Source: JBBRHF01 sp038223055 (GTDB lineage: Bacteria; Actinomycetota; Actinomycetes; JACCUZ01). Taken from it: DNA of 54,893 bases. The notes under the pieces were generated by a model, which worked only from the letters and a program-made list of their open reading frames with translations, ran no database searches and had not been told where the DNA came from. The position numbers and the translations under genes are program-made. Within the stretch, counting starts at the first letter, position 1. The number at the start of each line of letters is the position of its first letter. Positions 7,180 to 15,280 of this stretch are shown in pieces. Location: NCBI GenBank assembly GCA_038223055.1, contig JBBRHF010000003.1, positions 1 through 54,893 on the forward strand. The letters are read 5' to 3'.

Positions 7180-8628
7180 CTACGCCGCCAAGGTCGGTTT
7201 CGGCCGGGCGAACACAAGAACCTGTCCCGACACTTTTCGCCCGGTGGCACCGGCGACTGCCTCTGAATAGCCAGCCATCTGAGGTGCGTAGTAGCGCTCC
7301 TTCGCCTGCTGCTCGACGTCCGATCGGACACGGTCGGTCTTGTAGTCGATGACAATCAGGTCCCCTGAGGTGTCTTCGCTAAGGAGGTCGATGTAGCCCT
7401 CGACGTACCGCTCACCTGCGCGGGTCACGACGTAGACCTCGCGCCAGTAACGCCCGCTGGCGGCGGCGTCGCGTACGGCGTCCGCGAGCAGGGCGTTCTT
7501 GACCCGGTCGACAACGTCACCGGTGAGTTTGGGGATCGCCTGCTCGGCGCACGCCACGACGGCGAGCCGGCTGATCTCGCCTTCGGCCGCGCCGTCGAGG
7601 GAGACAAGGTCCAGCACCCGATGTACGGCGGTGCCGATCGCCGCTCCGGTTCGGCGCGCTCGACGCGGGATACGCGCCGCGTGCTGCTGGTCGTGTTGAC
7701 GGACCCCTGGCACGGGTCGAGAGCAGGCTCGCCCGAGTCCCGATCCGGGACCGCAGCCGCCGCCTCCGCAACGAGTGCGGTGGCGCTGGCAGCGACTCGG
7801 GCTTTCACGCCAGCGAGCAGCTCCTCCCGGTGCGAGAGGGCCGCGGCCCGGTCGCCCACGACAGCCAGATCGGTGGTTACGGGGCGACCGCGTCAACGGC
7901 GGGTGGCCCGGGTTCGACGGTCACGAGCGAGGTCGCGGCCAGCAGCCCGCCACAGCTGCTGCGCGTGCGAGCCGGGGCCCCTGCCGACCGGCTTGTGGTA
8001 GCAGCCGAGCAGCAGGTAGTCCTTGGCGCCGGGTATGGCGACGTAGAGCAGACGGACGGCTTCGGCCTGGTCGAGCGCCTTCTCGGCGGCCCACTGTGCG
8101 GCGTACGGCGCGGTCTCCAGCACGTGAGCTTTGAGCCGCACCGCCGGCCGGGACCGCCCCACAGCACTTCGCCGCCCGACCGTGTGTCACGGTCGCGTCA
8201 TCGAGCAGGTCGTCGACGAACCCGCGCCAGGCACGGGCGGCGGCCAGTTGCGAGGTGAATGCGTCACTGACCGCGAAGCCTGGCGGCAGGCCGGCTTCGA
8301 GTGGGACGTCGGACAGGATGCGGGCCGCAAAGCCGTGCAGGGTCGTAATCGATGCGTCGTCGAGTTGTCCGAGCGCCGCCGCGCACCTGGCGGACTGCGC
8401 GGCGTCGTAGGCTCGTTGGTTGAACTCGCCGCGCGCCGCCAATCACAGGCTCACGCGAGATCGGCGACGCCACGACGGCTTGCGCACTCCCCATCGTCTG
8501 CTCGGCGGCGAGCACATCTCCACGTTCACTGGTTCAGGCTCGTACACTGCCTCACCCGTTTCCCCCTGACGGTCGCGGGCAAGAGCCGCAGGTCCGGGGA
8601 TCGGTGGCTTGCGCTGCGGTTCGGCCAT
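7180..8628 (-). pseudogene. Decayed UvrD/RecB-type helicase-nuclease (AddA/ATP-dependent exonuclease-like)
   Basis: Pieces of one large DNA-repair protein are spread over all three minus-strand frames. They include a possible start peptide near 8628 and a helicase motif segment DDASITTLHGFAARILSDV near 8370-8310. A C-terminal helicase segment EAVRLLYVAIPGAKDYLLL lies near 8080-8020. A RecB-like nuclease end has GEIS-RLAVVACAEQAIP, EGYIDLL, VIDYKTD and QMAGYSEAV (7640-7250). An intact family member is over 1000 residues. Here Walker A and most helicase motifs are deleted, the TRAR motif has become PGAK, and there are several frameshifts. It cannot be functional. Confidence 0.75.
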
Positions 8629-8656
8629 CCATAGGCGGGTGGGAATGTCTGGCCAT

Positions 8657-8977
8657 TCAACGGCCGGGGGTGAACTGCGTTCGTAGCTTGTCCAGTCGCC
8701 GCCAGTGCGCCTCGATGCGCTGGCGGCCCACCTTGGTGAGCGAGGCAGTGGTGTGTGATTTCTTGCGCACGAAACGTTTCTCGATCGTCAGCAGCCCGGC
8801 GTCCTCCAGCTTGGCGAGATGGCTGGACAGGTTGCCCTTGGTGAGTCCCGTCACCTGCTGAAGAAACGTGAAGTCGGCGCTGCTGATCGACGAGAGCACG
8901 GTCAGGATCGCCAACCTGCCTGGCTCGTGGACCAGCCTGTCCAGGTTGAGGTCGGGGTCAGGATCAGGGTTGAGCAT
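8657..8977 (-). CDS. Winged-helix transcriptional regulator (ArsR/MarR-like, HTH_34 type)
   Basis: Protein of 106 residues. After a short Asp/Pro-rich N-terminus a single winged-helix DNA-binding domain follows: HEPGRLAILTVL, DFTFLQQVTGLTKGNLSSHLAKLEDAGL (recognition helix), then the wing KRFVRKKSHTTASLT. No ligand domain is visible, as in small one-domain regulators of this type. The start overlaps the end of the membrane-protein gene by 14 bases, so the two are cotranscribed from the promoter at 9600-9628. The two matching palindromes flanking that promoter are good candidates for its own binding sites, implying autoregulation. Confidence 0.85.
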   Translation of the reverse strand: MLNPDPDPDLNLDRLVHEPGRLAILTVLSSISSADFTFLQQVTGLTKGNLSSHLAKLEDAGLLTIEKRFVRKKSHTTASLTKVGRQRIEAHWRRLDKLRTQFTPGR

Positions 8978-9569
8978 GGATGTCCTCGTCGACTCCCGGG
9001 CTGCGGGCGTGTCTCAGCGAGTTGACCAGGTCGCGGTGGTCGCAGAGCCCGACGGCGATGGTGACCAGGCCCATCGGGATCATTGCCAACGACACCTTGT
9101 CGTGGGCCTGGCCCCAGACCGGTGCGAGGGCGAGGACGGCGAAGCCGCCGAGCAGGGCCAGGTGGTAGGGCCTGAGGACGTGGAGCATGCGGTAATAGAC
9201 CACCAGCGAGATGCCGTAGGCCGCGCCGAACAACGACATCGGCAGGTCGAGTCGCATGTCGAGGGTGATGCCGACTGCGATGAGCGCCGCGCACGCAGCG
9301 TTGTAGATCGTGATGCGCACCAGCGTTCCCCTCGATGGCTCGACCCGGCCAAAGGTGGTGACGTAGTAGCGGTTGAATGCGAAGTAACCCACGGCGGCGA
9401 TGGCCAAGGCGACGACGAACCACGCCGCGCTGCCGCTGACCTGCTCGTCACCGATGGGCGGCGTGTTGAACAATCCGGCAGCGAGGAAGATCAGCCCGGT
9501 CGGCAGGAGCAGGAGCCCGCGAAGGGTGTAGTAGCGACCGCCGGCCGCGGTCAGTGCGTGAGCGTCCAT
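8964..9569 (-). CDS. Integral membrane protein, partner of the winged-helix regulator
   Basis: Protein of 201 residues with about six hydrophobic segments (near 18-36, 48-66, 80-100, 107-125, 135-152 and 158-175). Short charged loops separate them, and the tail is hydrophilic. The ATG at 9569 has GGGAGAT just upstream and was preferred over a further upstream frame extension that would run through the promoter. No catalytic or transporter motif is recognisable. Membrane proteins encoded with HTH_34-type regulators are common in actinobacteria, but their role is unknown to me. Both genes are read from the promoter next to the paired palindromes. Confidence 0.75.
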   Translation of the reverse strand: MDAHALTAAGGRYYTLRGLLLLPTGLIFLAAGLFNTPPIGDEQVSGSAAWFVVALAIAAVGYFAFNRYYVTTFGRVEPSRGTLVRITIYNAACAALIAVGITLDMRLDLPMSLFGAAYGISLVVYYRMLHVLRPYHLALLGGFAVLALAPVWGQAHDKVSLAMIPMGLVTIAVGLCDHRDLVNSLRHARSPGVDEDIHAQP

Positions 9570-9584
9570 CAGGATCTCCCAACT

Positions 9585-9647
9585 GGTTTGTAGCGCAAAC
9601 CTTACGCTCGGGCAGAGATCCCTGTCAACCGGTCTGTGGTGCAAACC
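9585..9647 (-). promoter_or_regulatory. Promoter flanked by two matching operator palindromes
   Basis: On the minus strand a -35 TTGACA (9623-9628) and a -10 TAAGGT (9599-9604) are separated by 18 bases, close to the housekeeping consensus. A palindrome GGTTTG-N5-CAAACC covers 9585-9601 and overlaps the -10. A near-copy GGTCTG-N5-CAAACC at 9631-9647 lies just upstream of the -35. The centres are 46 bases apart. This placement is typical of repression by a dimeric regulator, most simply the winged-helix protein of the same operon. Confidence 0.7.
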
Positions 9648-9787
9648 CTTTTGGCTGTCAGCGATGGTGAGAGCGTTCTCGCTGCTGCAGGGCTCCGGCC
9701 GAGCGCACAGCCGGGATTGGCGACGGGAGCTGGGATTCGGACGAGGGGGCGGCCCGAGCTGGACGACCCTCGGCTCCTCAGTTCACC

Positions 9788-10945
9788 TTAACCTTGGTTT
9801 TCCAGAATCGTGGCGTTCGCCATGCCGCCGCCCTCACACATGGTTTGCAGGCCGTAGCGACCGCCGGTGCGGCGCAGGTGGTGGACAAGCGTGGTCATCA
9901 GCCGGGCGCCGGAGGCGCCGAGTGGGTGGCCGAGCGCTATCGCGCCGCCGAGGGGGTTGGTGCGGGATGGGTCGGCGCCGGTCTCGGCGTACCACGCGCC
10001 GAGCACGGAGGCGAACGCCTCGTTCACCTCGAAGACGTCGATGTCCTGGGCGGTCAGCCCGCCGCGAGCCAGCGCCTTCTCCGTGGCGGGGATCGGGCCG
10101 GTCAACATGATCACCGGATCGACGCCCGCCGTCACGGCGGTGTGCACACGTACGAGCGGGGTGAGCCCGAGTCGGGCGGCATGCTCGCTGGTCGTGACCA
10201 ATAGCGCGGCGGCCCCGTCGGAGATCTGCGAGGAGTTGCCGGCGGTCACCACGCCGTCCTCGAGGAACGCCGGGCGCAGACCAGCCAGCGTCTCTGGCGA
10301 CGTGCCGGGCCGGATGCCTTGGTCGGCCCGCACGACTCCGGCGGTGCCAGCCACGGGCACGATCTCCTCGGCAAACCACCCTGCTTCGGTTGCCGCCTGT
10401 GCCCGCTCGTGCGAGGTGGTCGCCAACTCGTCGAGATGGGCGCGCGAGAGGCTCCACTTCTTGGCGATCCGCTCGGCGCTGATGCCCTGGTTCGTCAGGT
10501 CGTAGCGGCCCTTCATCAACGGGCCGAACGGCCCGTCGCCGCCCGCCGTCGAGGAGAACATCGGCACCCGCGACATCACTTCGACGCCACCGGCGATCAC
10601 CAGATCCGCCTGGCCCGACTGCACCATCGCGGCAGCGAAGTGAACCGACTGCTGCGAGGAGCCGCACTGCCGGTCGATCGTCGTCCCGGTCACCGACTCG
10701 GGCCACCCGGCGGCGAGGACCGCGTTGCGGGCGACGTTGAAGCTCTGCTCGCCGACCTGCGAGACACAGCCCCATACGACGTCGTCCACGGCGTCGGGGA
10801 CGACGCCGGCGCGCTTGAGCAGCGCATTCAGGACCGTGGCGGAGAGGTCGACGGGGTGCCATCCGGAGAGCACGCCCTTTCCGGGCTTGCCGATGCCGGT
10901 CGCGGTCCGGACGGCAGCAACGATGACGGCGTCACGCGTGGTCAT
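9788..10945 (-). CDS. Thiolase family protein (acetyl-CoA acyltransferase)
   Basis: Protein of 385 residues, the normal length for a thiolase. It should cleave 3-ketoacyl-CoA or condense acetyl-CoA units. The nucleophile Cys94 sits in DRQCGSSQQSVHFA. The family motifs NEAFASVLGAW, GGAIALGHPLGASGARL (catalytic His) and CEGGGMANATI (second catalytic Cys) are all present. ATG 10945 has AGGAG eight bases upstream. It appears to be monocistronic: the next gene upstream on the strand is a regulator remnant. The gene is intact within a zone otherwise rich in pseudogenes. It is probably part of fatty-acid or steroid side-chain degradation, but the substrate cannot be read from sequence. Confidence 0.9.
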   Translation of the reverse strand: MTTRDAVIVAAVRTATGIGKPGKGVLSGWHPVDLSATVLNALLKRAGVVPDAVDDVVWGCVSQVGEQSFNVARNAVLAAGWPESVTGTTIDRQCGSSQQSVHFAAAMVQSGQADLVIAGGVEVMSRVPMFSSTAGGDGPFGPLMKGRYDLTNQGISAERIAKKWSLSRAHLDELATTSHERAQAATEAGWFAEEIVPVAGTAGVVRADQGIRPGTSPETLAGLRPAFLEDGVVTAGNSSQISDGAAALLVTTSEHAARLGLTPLVRVHTAVTAGVDPVIMLTGPIPATEKALARGGLTAQDIDVFEVNEAFASVLGAWYAETGADPSRTNPLGGAIALGHPLGASGARLMTTLVHHLRRTGGRYGLQTMCEGGGMANATILENQG

Positions 10946-10968
10946 GAGGGTTCTCCTGTCGTGGGATG

Positions 10969-11247
10969 TTAGGTCCCGACGAGCACGGCGTACGAGGTAA
11001 CGCTCACGCGTCGGCCCGCCCACCGCGCCCGACCCAGCCGCAGCGCCAGCCGACCGTCATGGGCGTCAATCTGCTCGGTCGACCAGCGGCCGTCATCGCG
11101 CAACCAGCGGGCCACGTCCGTCCCCATGGACAGCAACGCCAGCGAGGGGTCGCGCCCGTGGAAGGCGGTAAAGGCCTCGACCAGCGCGGTGAGTTGCGCC
11201 GTGGTCCCGTCGGCCGACGCGACCGCGTCTCTGACCAAGGCCTGCAC
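10969..11247 (-). pseudogene. Probable C-terminal remnant of a TetR-family regulator
   Basis: An open frame of 92 residues with helix-forming sequence (VQALVRDAVASADG, LTALVEAFTAFHGRD, LALLSMGTDVARWL). It looks like the ligand-binding half that follows the DNA-binding domain in TetR regulators. The helix-turn-helix part is missing, and upstream in-frame sequence does not supply it. The GTG at 11247 has only a weak ribosome site. The fragment lies beside a palindrome at 11311-11326 of the sort bound by TetR proteins and next to a broken SDR gene. The family call is tentative. Confidence 0.35.
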
Positions 11248-11310
11248 CTCGTCGTGCCCCGTGGATGCTGATCTCGTGGACCGGACGGCGGCACGCGTGG
11301 CAGGCTACAT

Positions 11311-11326
11311 CTAAGCAAGCGCTCAG
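11311..11326. promoter_or_regulatory. TetR-like operator palindrome
   Basis: CTAAGCAAGCGCTCAG contains inverted half-sites CTNAGC-N4-GCTNAG. It lies between the TetR-like remnant and the start of the divergent SDR pseudogene, the usual position for an operator serving both. Confidence 0.45.
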
Positions 11327-11432
11327 TCCGGACGGTGGACAGAATGAGGGACGCGATGCTGAGGTACGAAGCGTCCTGGATCACGAGACGCAGTTCGGTG
11401 CTCGACGGCGGACTGACGCTGACTGGTGGCGT

Positions 11433-12031
11433 GTGCTGAGCGCTCGCGGCGTGGTGGTGACCGGGGCCGGGCACGGGATCGGCCGGGCCATCGCCCGCCG
11501 TCTGGCCGAGGCCGGTGAACGCGTTGTGGTCAACGATCTCGACGGGGACGCCGCCGACGCGGTGGCCGCGGAGATCGACGGTACGGCGGTGCCCGGCGAT
11601 GCCGCGACGGAGGCGGGCGTCGTGGCTCTGCTCGCCACGGCGAGGCAGCACTTGGGCCGGATTGACATCTACTTCGCCAATGCCGGAACCGATGTCGGAG
11701 GCGGCATCGACGCCGCCGAGGACGACTGGGCTCGCTCGTGGGAGGTCAACGTGCTCGCCCATGTGCGGGCGGCCCGAACGCTGGTGCCGGACTGGCTGGA
11801 GGACGGCGGAGGCGGGCGGTTCGTGGTCACCGCCTCGGCCGCGGGGCTGCTGAGCATGCTCGGCAGCGCGCCGTACAGCGTCAGCAAGCACGCCGCGGTG
11901 GCCTTCGCCGAGTGGCTCTCAGCCACCTACCGACATCGCGGCGTGGTCGTGCAGGCGCTCGCGCCGAGGACACCGACCGCTGGCTGGGCGCGATGAACCG
12001 GCTCCAGCAGCGGCTCGAGGAGGTGCCGTGA
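11433..12031 (+). pseudogene. Short-chain dehydrogenase/reductase with internal deletion and frameshift
   Basis: The frame from GTG 11433 encodes a classical SDR N-terminus: VVVTGAGHGIGRAIARRLAE cofactor site, FANAG, and the active-site Ser and YSVSKHA (Tyr and Lys). It runs to VVVQALAP at about 11965. A normal protein would continue with ~60 residues of substrate loop. Instead the reading frame shifts, and the typical C-terminal helix DTDRWLGAMNRLQQRLEEVP follows directly in another frame, ending at 12031. This points to one deletion removing the loop and breaking the frame. The catalytic residues survive, but the protein should be unstable or inactive. Confidence 0.7.
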
Positions 12032-12141
12032 CCATGGCGACCACTTGCTGCCGGGAGGCAAGTCCAGCGTGATCGGCTTGATCTTGGCTAGGCTAGGTGG
12101 TCCGCATCGGCGCGGAGGTGGGTGACTGTGCAGCGAGCCAG

Positions 12142-12340
12142 CACGAAACAGCCCCAGGCCGGGGCTCAGGAACAACCAGGTCGCCTCCGCCTGCCGTCCG
12201 ATGGCGCTGAGCGCTCCGACGAGCAGGATGAGCAGCAACACGTCGGCAATGGGGTAGGCAAGGTTGGTGGCGGCGAGCGCGAAACTGCCTTTGGCCGCGT
12301 GCAGGGGCGTCACCACCGACAGCCCGTCCGGGACACGCCG
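12142..12340 (-). pseudogene. Membrane sensor-domain fragment like those in GGDEF/EAL proteins
   Basis: A minus-strand frame contains LAATNLAYPIADVLLLILLV and then GALSAIGRQAEATWLFL. This resembles one stretch of the multi-spanning N-terminal domain found in some actinobacterial GGDEF/EAL signalling proteins. No start, no further membrane segments and no GGDEF or EAL part are present. It is a small leftover of a larger gene within the decayed zone between 12032 and 12412. Confidence 0.45.
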
Positions 12341-12412
12341 TTCAGCCGTCCAGGGGCGTAGAGATCTCGGCAGTCCCCGCAACTTAACTCAACCTTTCAG
12401 TCAACTGTTGCG

Positions 12413-12427
12413 TACCCTGAGCACGTG
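12413..12427 (+). promoter_or_regulatory. Candidate -10 element for a leaderless transcript
   Basis: TACCCT at 12413-12418 lies six bases before the GTG start at 12425. This spacing would put transcription start on or next to the start codon. No ribosome-binding sequence is visible. Leaderless mRNAs are common in actinobacteria. No clear -35 could be assigned. Confidence 0.4.
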
Positions 12428-13015
12428 GACAACGAGATAGTGAACGCGCCGACCGTGGACCCGGGTGACTCCTCTGTGACTGCCCCGCGACTCGCAGCGA
12501 AGCGTACGAATGAGCGGTGGGTGCTCGGCGCCGTCGTGCAATCGGACCACGGCGAGCAGGCGCAGATCGTCTTCAACGACGGAAGCAGGCAGCGGCTGGG
12601 CGCTTCGCTGTCGCCCAACACGTCGTGGGTCCAGGCGGGCTCGCTCCGTCACGACGTGGCTGCTGACCCCGACGGCCAGCAGCAGGCGTTTGACTCAGAC
12701 CCGTCGGCTTTCGTGATCAGGATTCTGCGCGAGGGTCGTCCGCCGCTGACCAAGCAACAGCTGGAGCCGCTTCTCGATGACCTCCATGTGACGCGAAGCG
12801 CCGGTTGGTGGGAGGCCGCAGTCAAGGGGCTGAAGGCGCATGACCACATCGAGACCGGGGGTGGCAAGTACCGCTGGTCGGACCGTGTCGTGCCCACGAG
12901 CACACCCATGCCGCGGCCGGCCAAGAAGAGCAGTTCGGGCAGCAAGCGCTTCGGTGCAGTGACCGTCCGTCACGTCGAGCCAGAGACATCCGCCTCGAGC
13001 TCGCCGGACCAGTGA
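12425..13015 (+). CDS. Hypothetical protein with a possible C-terminal winged-helix-like domain
   Basis: Protein of 196 residues, not recognised. The N-terminal third (30-80) has short strands (RWVLGAVVQSD, AQIVFNDGSRQRLGA). The middle (95-150) has helix-turn features and FVIRILREGRPPLTKQQLEPLLDDL, with a WWEAAVKGLKAHDHIE pattern that looks like a small winged helix. The tail is Ser/Lys/Pro-rich and probably disordered. Codon use and amino-acid composition look natural. The gene stands alone between a pseudogene fragment and the convergent DUF2505 gene. The GTG start is supported only by the -10 element placed for leaderless expression. Confidence 0.65.
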   Translation: MDNEIVNAPTVDPGDSSVTAPRLAAKRTNERWVLGAVVQSDHGEQAQIVFNDGSRQRLGASLSPNTSWVQAGSLRHDVAADPDGQQQAFDSDPSAFVIRILREGRPPLTKQQLEPLLDDLHVTRSAGWWEAAVKGLKAHDHIETGGGKYRWSDRVVPTSTPMPRPAKKSSSGSKRFGAVTVRHVEPETSASSSPDQ

Positions 13016-13070
13016 TGCGCCACGGTCTGCACGAGACAGATGGCGTCCCTCTCATGAGCCTTCGCCGCCC

Positions 13071-13568
13071 CTAGCCGGCGCACCATTGTTCGATGAGGTC
13101 GGTCAGCTGTCCGAGCATGGGCAGGATCACGTGGTCCCGCGACATGCTCGAAGCCTTGCCGCCGAGCAGGCCGGCGCGAATCTCGAGGGGGCCGCGGATC
13201 GCCAACGCCGTATGGGCGGTGTCTTGATCGACCGGCGTCATGCGGAGGGCAGCACGTAGCCGGCCGGCGACCTTGCCGTCGACGTCGACGTGCACCGAGC
13301 CGTCCTCGTCGGGCGATCCGGTGCGGGACACGATGACGAGGCGGATCGGCACCGTGCCCCCGACCAGTCCGCGGAAGACCCGGGGGATGCCGTCCGTCGA
13401 GATCACCCAGGTGACTGTGCTGGACCACGTGTCTGGGTCCACCCCGACGTCGTACTCGATCGGGTGTTGCTTCGTGACGAACTGGGTCAGCAGATCTCGA
13501 TTCAGGAGAAGCTCGCGGATGCGGTCACGCCCGCACGCTATGTCTCGGGCAAAGGCAACCTCGGCCAT
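13071..13568 (-). CDS. DUF2505-family protein (SRPBCC-like)
   Basis: Protein of 165 residues matching the general pattern of DUF2505, an actinobacterial family with a START/SRPBCC-like fold and no known biochemical role. Features include the opening AEVAFARDIACGRDRIRELL, a beta-rich middle (YDVGVDPDTWSSTVTWVI, VDVDGKVAGRLRAALRMTP) and a long C-terminal helix ending DLIEQWC. ATG 13568 is preferred because GAGG precedes it by six bases; GTG 13580 has no such site. No membrane segment or catalytic motif is present. It lies 53 bases from the convergent unknown gene. Confidence 0.7.
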   Translation of the reverse strand: MAEVAFARDIACGRDRIRELLLNRDLLTQFVTKQHPIEYDVGVDPDTWSSTVTWVISTDGIPRVFRGLVGGTVPIRLVIVSRTGSPDEDGSVHVDVDGKVAGRLRAALRMTPVDQDTAHTALAIRGPLEIRAGLLGGKASSMSRDHVILPMLGQLTDLIEQWCAG

Positions 13569-13592
13569 CGTGGTCCTCACGCATTCTGTCGC

Positions 13593-13814
13593 TCAAGCGA
13601 TGTTGTAGCGGGGCGCGCCGAGCGATTCGAGCAAGACCCGGTCGTTGGCGTACTTCGTCGCCAGTTGCTCCCGCTTCTTCTGGTCTTCGATCTGTCTGTT
13701 TCGGATCGGGGATCCGTTGTGTGCGACGTCGGCAGGCTTCACGATGAAGCCAAGCCGGTCGCCAGCCGCGCGGCGCACTGTTTGCTCGCGGGTCTCGCCC
13801 GGGCGTTTGGTCAT
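13593..13814 (-). CDS. Small hypothetical protein
   Basis: Protein of 73 residues from ATG 13814, rich in charged residues, with a helical C-terminal half (QIEDQKKREQLATKYANDRVLLESLGA). Composition is more natural than in the other frames here. I do not recognise it. The same frame is open further upstream into the subtilase remnant, so it could be a by-product of that decay. No strong ribosome site is seen. Confidence 0.35.
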   Translation of the reverse strand: MTKRPGETREQTVRRAAGDRLGFIVKPADVAHNGSPIRNRQIEDQKKREQLATKYANDRVLLESLGAPRYNIA

Positions 13815-13859
13815 GGCGTCAACGCCGGAGACCACGTCCTCGGGGCCGCGCGTGCCTTC

Positions 13860-14322
13860 GGCGTCATGACGCTCCCCTGTGCTCTTGCGCGAGGCTCGAA
13901 CTTGTTGTGACGACCCTAGACGCACTCCTAGTCCTACTGCCAGGTGATCGATCCCGCCGCGCCCGAACGCCACGCGCGCGCCGCTCCTGTTCCGCAGTTG
14001 GTACTTCGCCGCAGGCGTGGCCGCCGGGTTGGCCTGAAGGTAGCGCGCAATAGCCCCGACCACCTGGGGAGTGGCCATCGACGTGCCGTCGAGGGTCTGG
14101 CTCGCCGTGTCTGAGCCAATCCACGCCGATGTGATGTCAGCTCGCTGGCGCGAACAGGTCGATGACCGCTTGCCCCCCGGAGTCGATCGCGTCCGACGGA
14201 TCGGCGTCGTTCTCAATGAAGTCGAATCCGGCGGCGACGCGACGGTGCTTGACGTTCTCTTGACTATTCGGGCTGTGACGCCGCTCACGTCGCCGACGAA
14301 GGATGCACAGTCGCGGGAAGCC
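13860..14322 (-). pseudogene. Subtilisin-like serine protease (S8) remnant
   Basis: Two minus-strand frames together give an S8 protease with pieces missing. One holds GFDFIENDADPSDAIDSGG, where a normal enzyme would continue from DPSD into the NGHGTH active-site His segment. It instead jumps to QAVIDLFAPAS. The other frame continues DITSAWIGSDTASQTL and the catalytic-Ser motif DGTSMATPQVVGAIARYL near 14100-14040. So the His region is deleted, the N-terminus is cut off exactly at the nagB stop codon (14323), and at least one frameshift separates the parts. The enzyme cannot be active. Confidence 0.65.
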
Positions 14323-15105
14323 TTACAGGGCTTGCCATGCCGGCTTTTGCGTGTAGGTCTCGCGGTAGTAGTCGCCGTGAGCAAGCGAGGATGCCGCGGC
14401 GTCATCGAGGAGTACGGTCGCGTGCTGGTGCAGCTGCAGGACGGACGCGGGGCAGGAGGCCGAAACGGGTCCCTCCACCATCGACTGCACCGCCGATGAC
14501 TTCCCCACCCCGGTTGCGACCAGCAGCAGGTGTCGCGCAGCAGAGATCGTGCCGAGCCCCTGGGTCAGGACGTGCCTGGGCACTTGCGCGGCCGACGCGA
14601 AGAACCGGGCGTTGTCCCGACGGGTCTGCGCGGTGAGCGTCTTGACCCGGGTGCGTGACGCCAGCGACGAACTCGGCTCGTTGAACGCGATGTGGCCGTC
14701 GGTCCCGATGCCCAGCAGTTGCACGTCGACTCCGCCGGCTGCTGTGATCGCCGCTTCGTATCCCGCGCACGCGACGGGAATGTCCGTCGCATTGCCATCC
14801 GGCCCACGAACGGCGCCGGACCCGAAGTCGACGTACTTCTCGAAGACCTCGCCGATCACCGAGCGGTAGCGCTGCGGATGCTCGGGTGGCAGGCCGACGT
14901 ATTCGTCGAGGAGAAACGCCTGCGCCCCCGCAAAGCTCACGCCACCCGCACGGTGTCGGGCGATCAATGACGCGTAGACACCGAGGGGGCTCGACCCGGT
15001 CGCCAGCCCGAGCACCGCGCCGGGCTTGCGCGACAACAGCGCAACGAAGACCTCGGCAGCCACCGCCGCCATCTCGTCCGCGCCCGAGAGGATCACGACC
15101 TCCAC
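14323..15105 (-). CDS. nagB: Glucosamine-6-phosphate deaminase
   Basis: Protein of 260 residues, the usual length. It converts glucosamine-6-phosphate to fructose-6-phosphate and ammonia, the last committed step of N-acetylglucosamine use. Family signatures are LGLATGSSPLGVY near 33-45, FLLDEYVGLP (catalytic Asp) and LLGIGTDGHIAFNEPSSS, holding the active-site Asp, His and Glu. It lies downstream of the EIIA gene with a 175-base gap that contains a strong hairpin. It is in the same orientation as nagA, EIIB and EIIA, so it is probably the last gene of that unit. Confidence 0.93.
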   Translation of the reverse strand: MEVVILSGADEMAAVAAEVFVALLSRKPGAVLGLATGSSPLGVYASLIARHRAGGVSFAGAQAFLLDEYVGLPPEHPQRYRSVIGEVFEKYVDFGSGAVRGPDGNATDIPVACAGYEAAITAAGGVDVQLLGIGTDGHIAFNEPSSSLASRTRVKTLTAQTRRDNARFFASAAQVPRHVLTQGLGTISAARHLLLVATGVGKSSAVQSMVEGPVSASCPASVLQLHQHATVLLDDAAASSLAHGDYYRETYTQKPAWQAL

Positions 15106-15171
15106 GGGGCCACAACCCTTCTCGGCTGGGACGAGCGGAGTGCGCGACCCCGCCCACCCACGACCGCGCAG

Positions 15172-15211
15172 CCTATAGCGCTGCCGGCATTGTTGTCGGC
15201 AGGGCTATAGG
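15172..15211 (-). terminator. 40-base hairpin between the EIIA gene and nagB
   Basis: CCTATAGC and CTGCCG on one side pair with CGGCAG and GCTATAGG on the other, around a 10-base loop, with a single G/G mismatch. The 14 paired bases include the unusual AT-containing CTATAG core in otherwise GC-rich DNA. There is no T-run, so it may be a weak terminator, an RNA processing or stability element, or an operator rather than a classical terminator. Confidence 0.55.
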
Positions 15212-15280
15212 CAGCTTGCGCGCGGAGCGCAGGGAGTGCAGGGCTGGCAGTGCCTGGTAGTGCTTTGGCGGTGCTGACCG

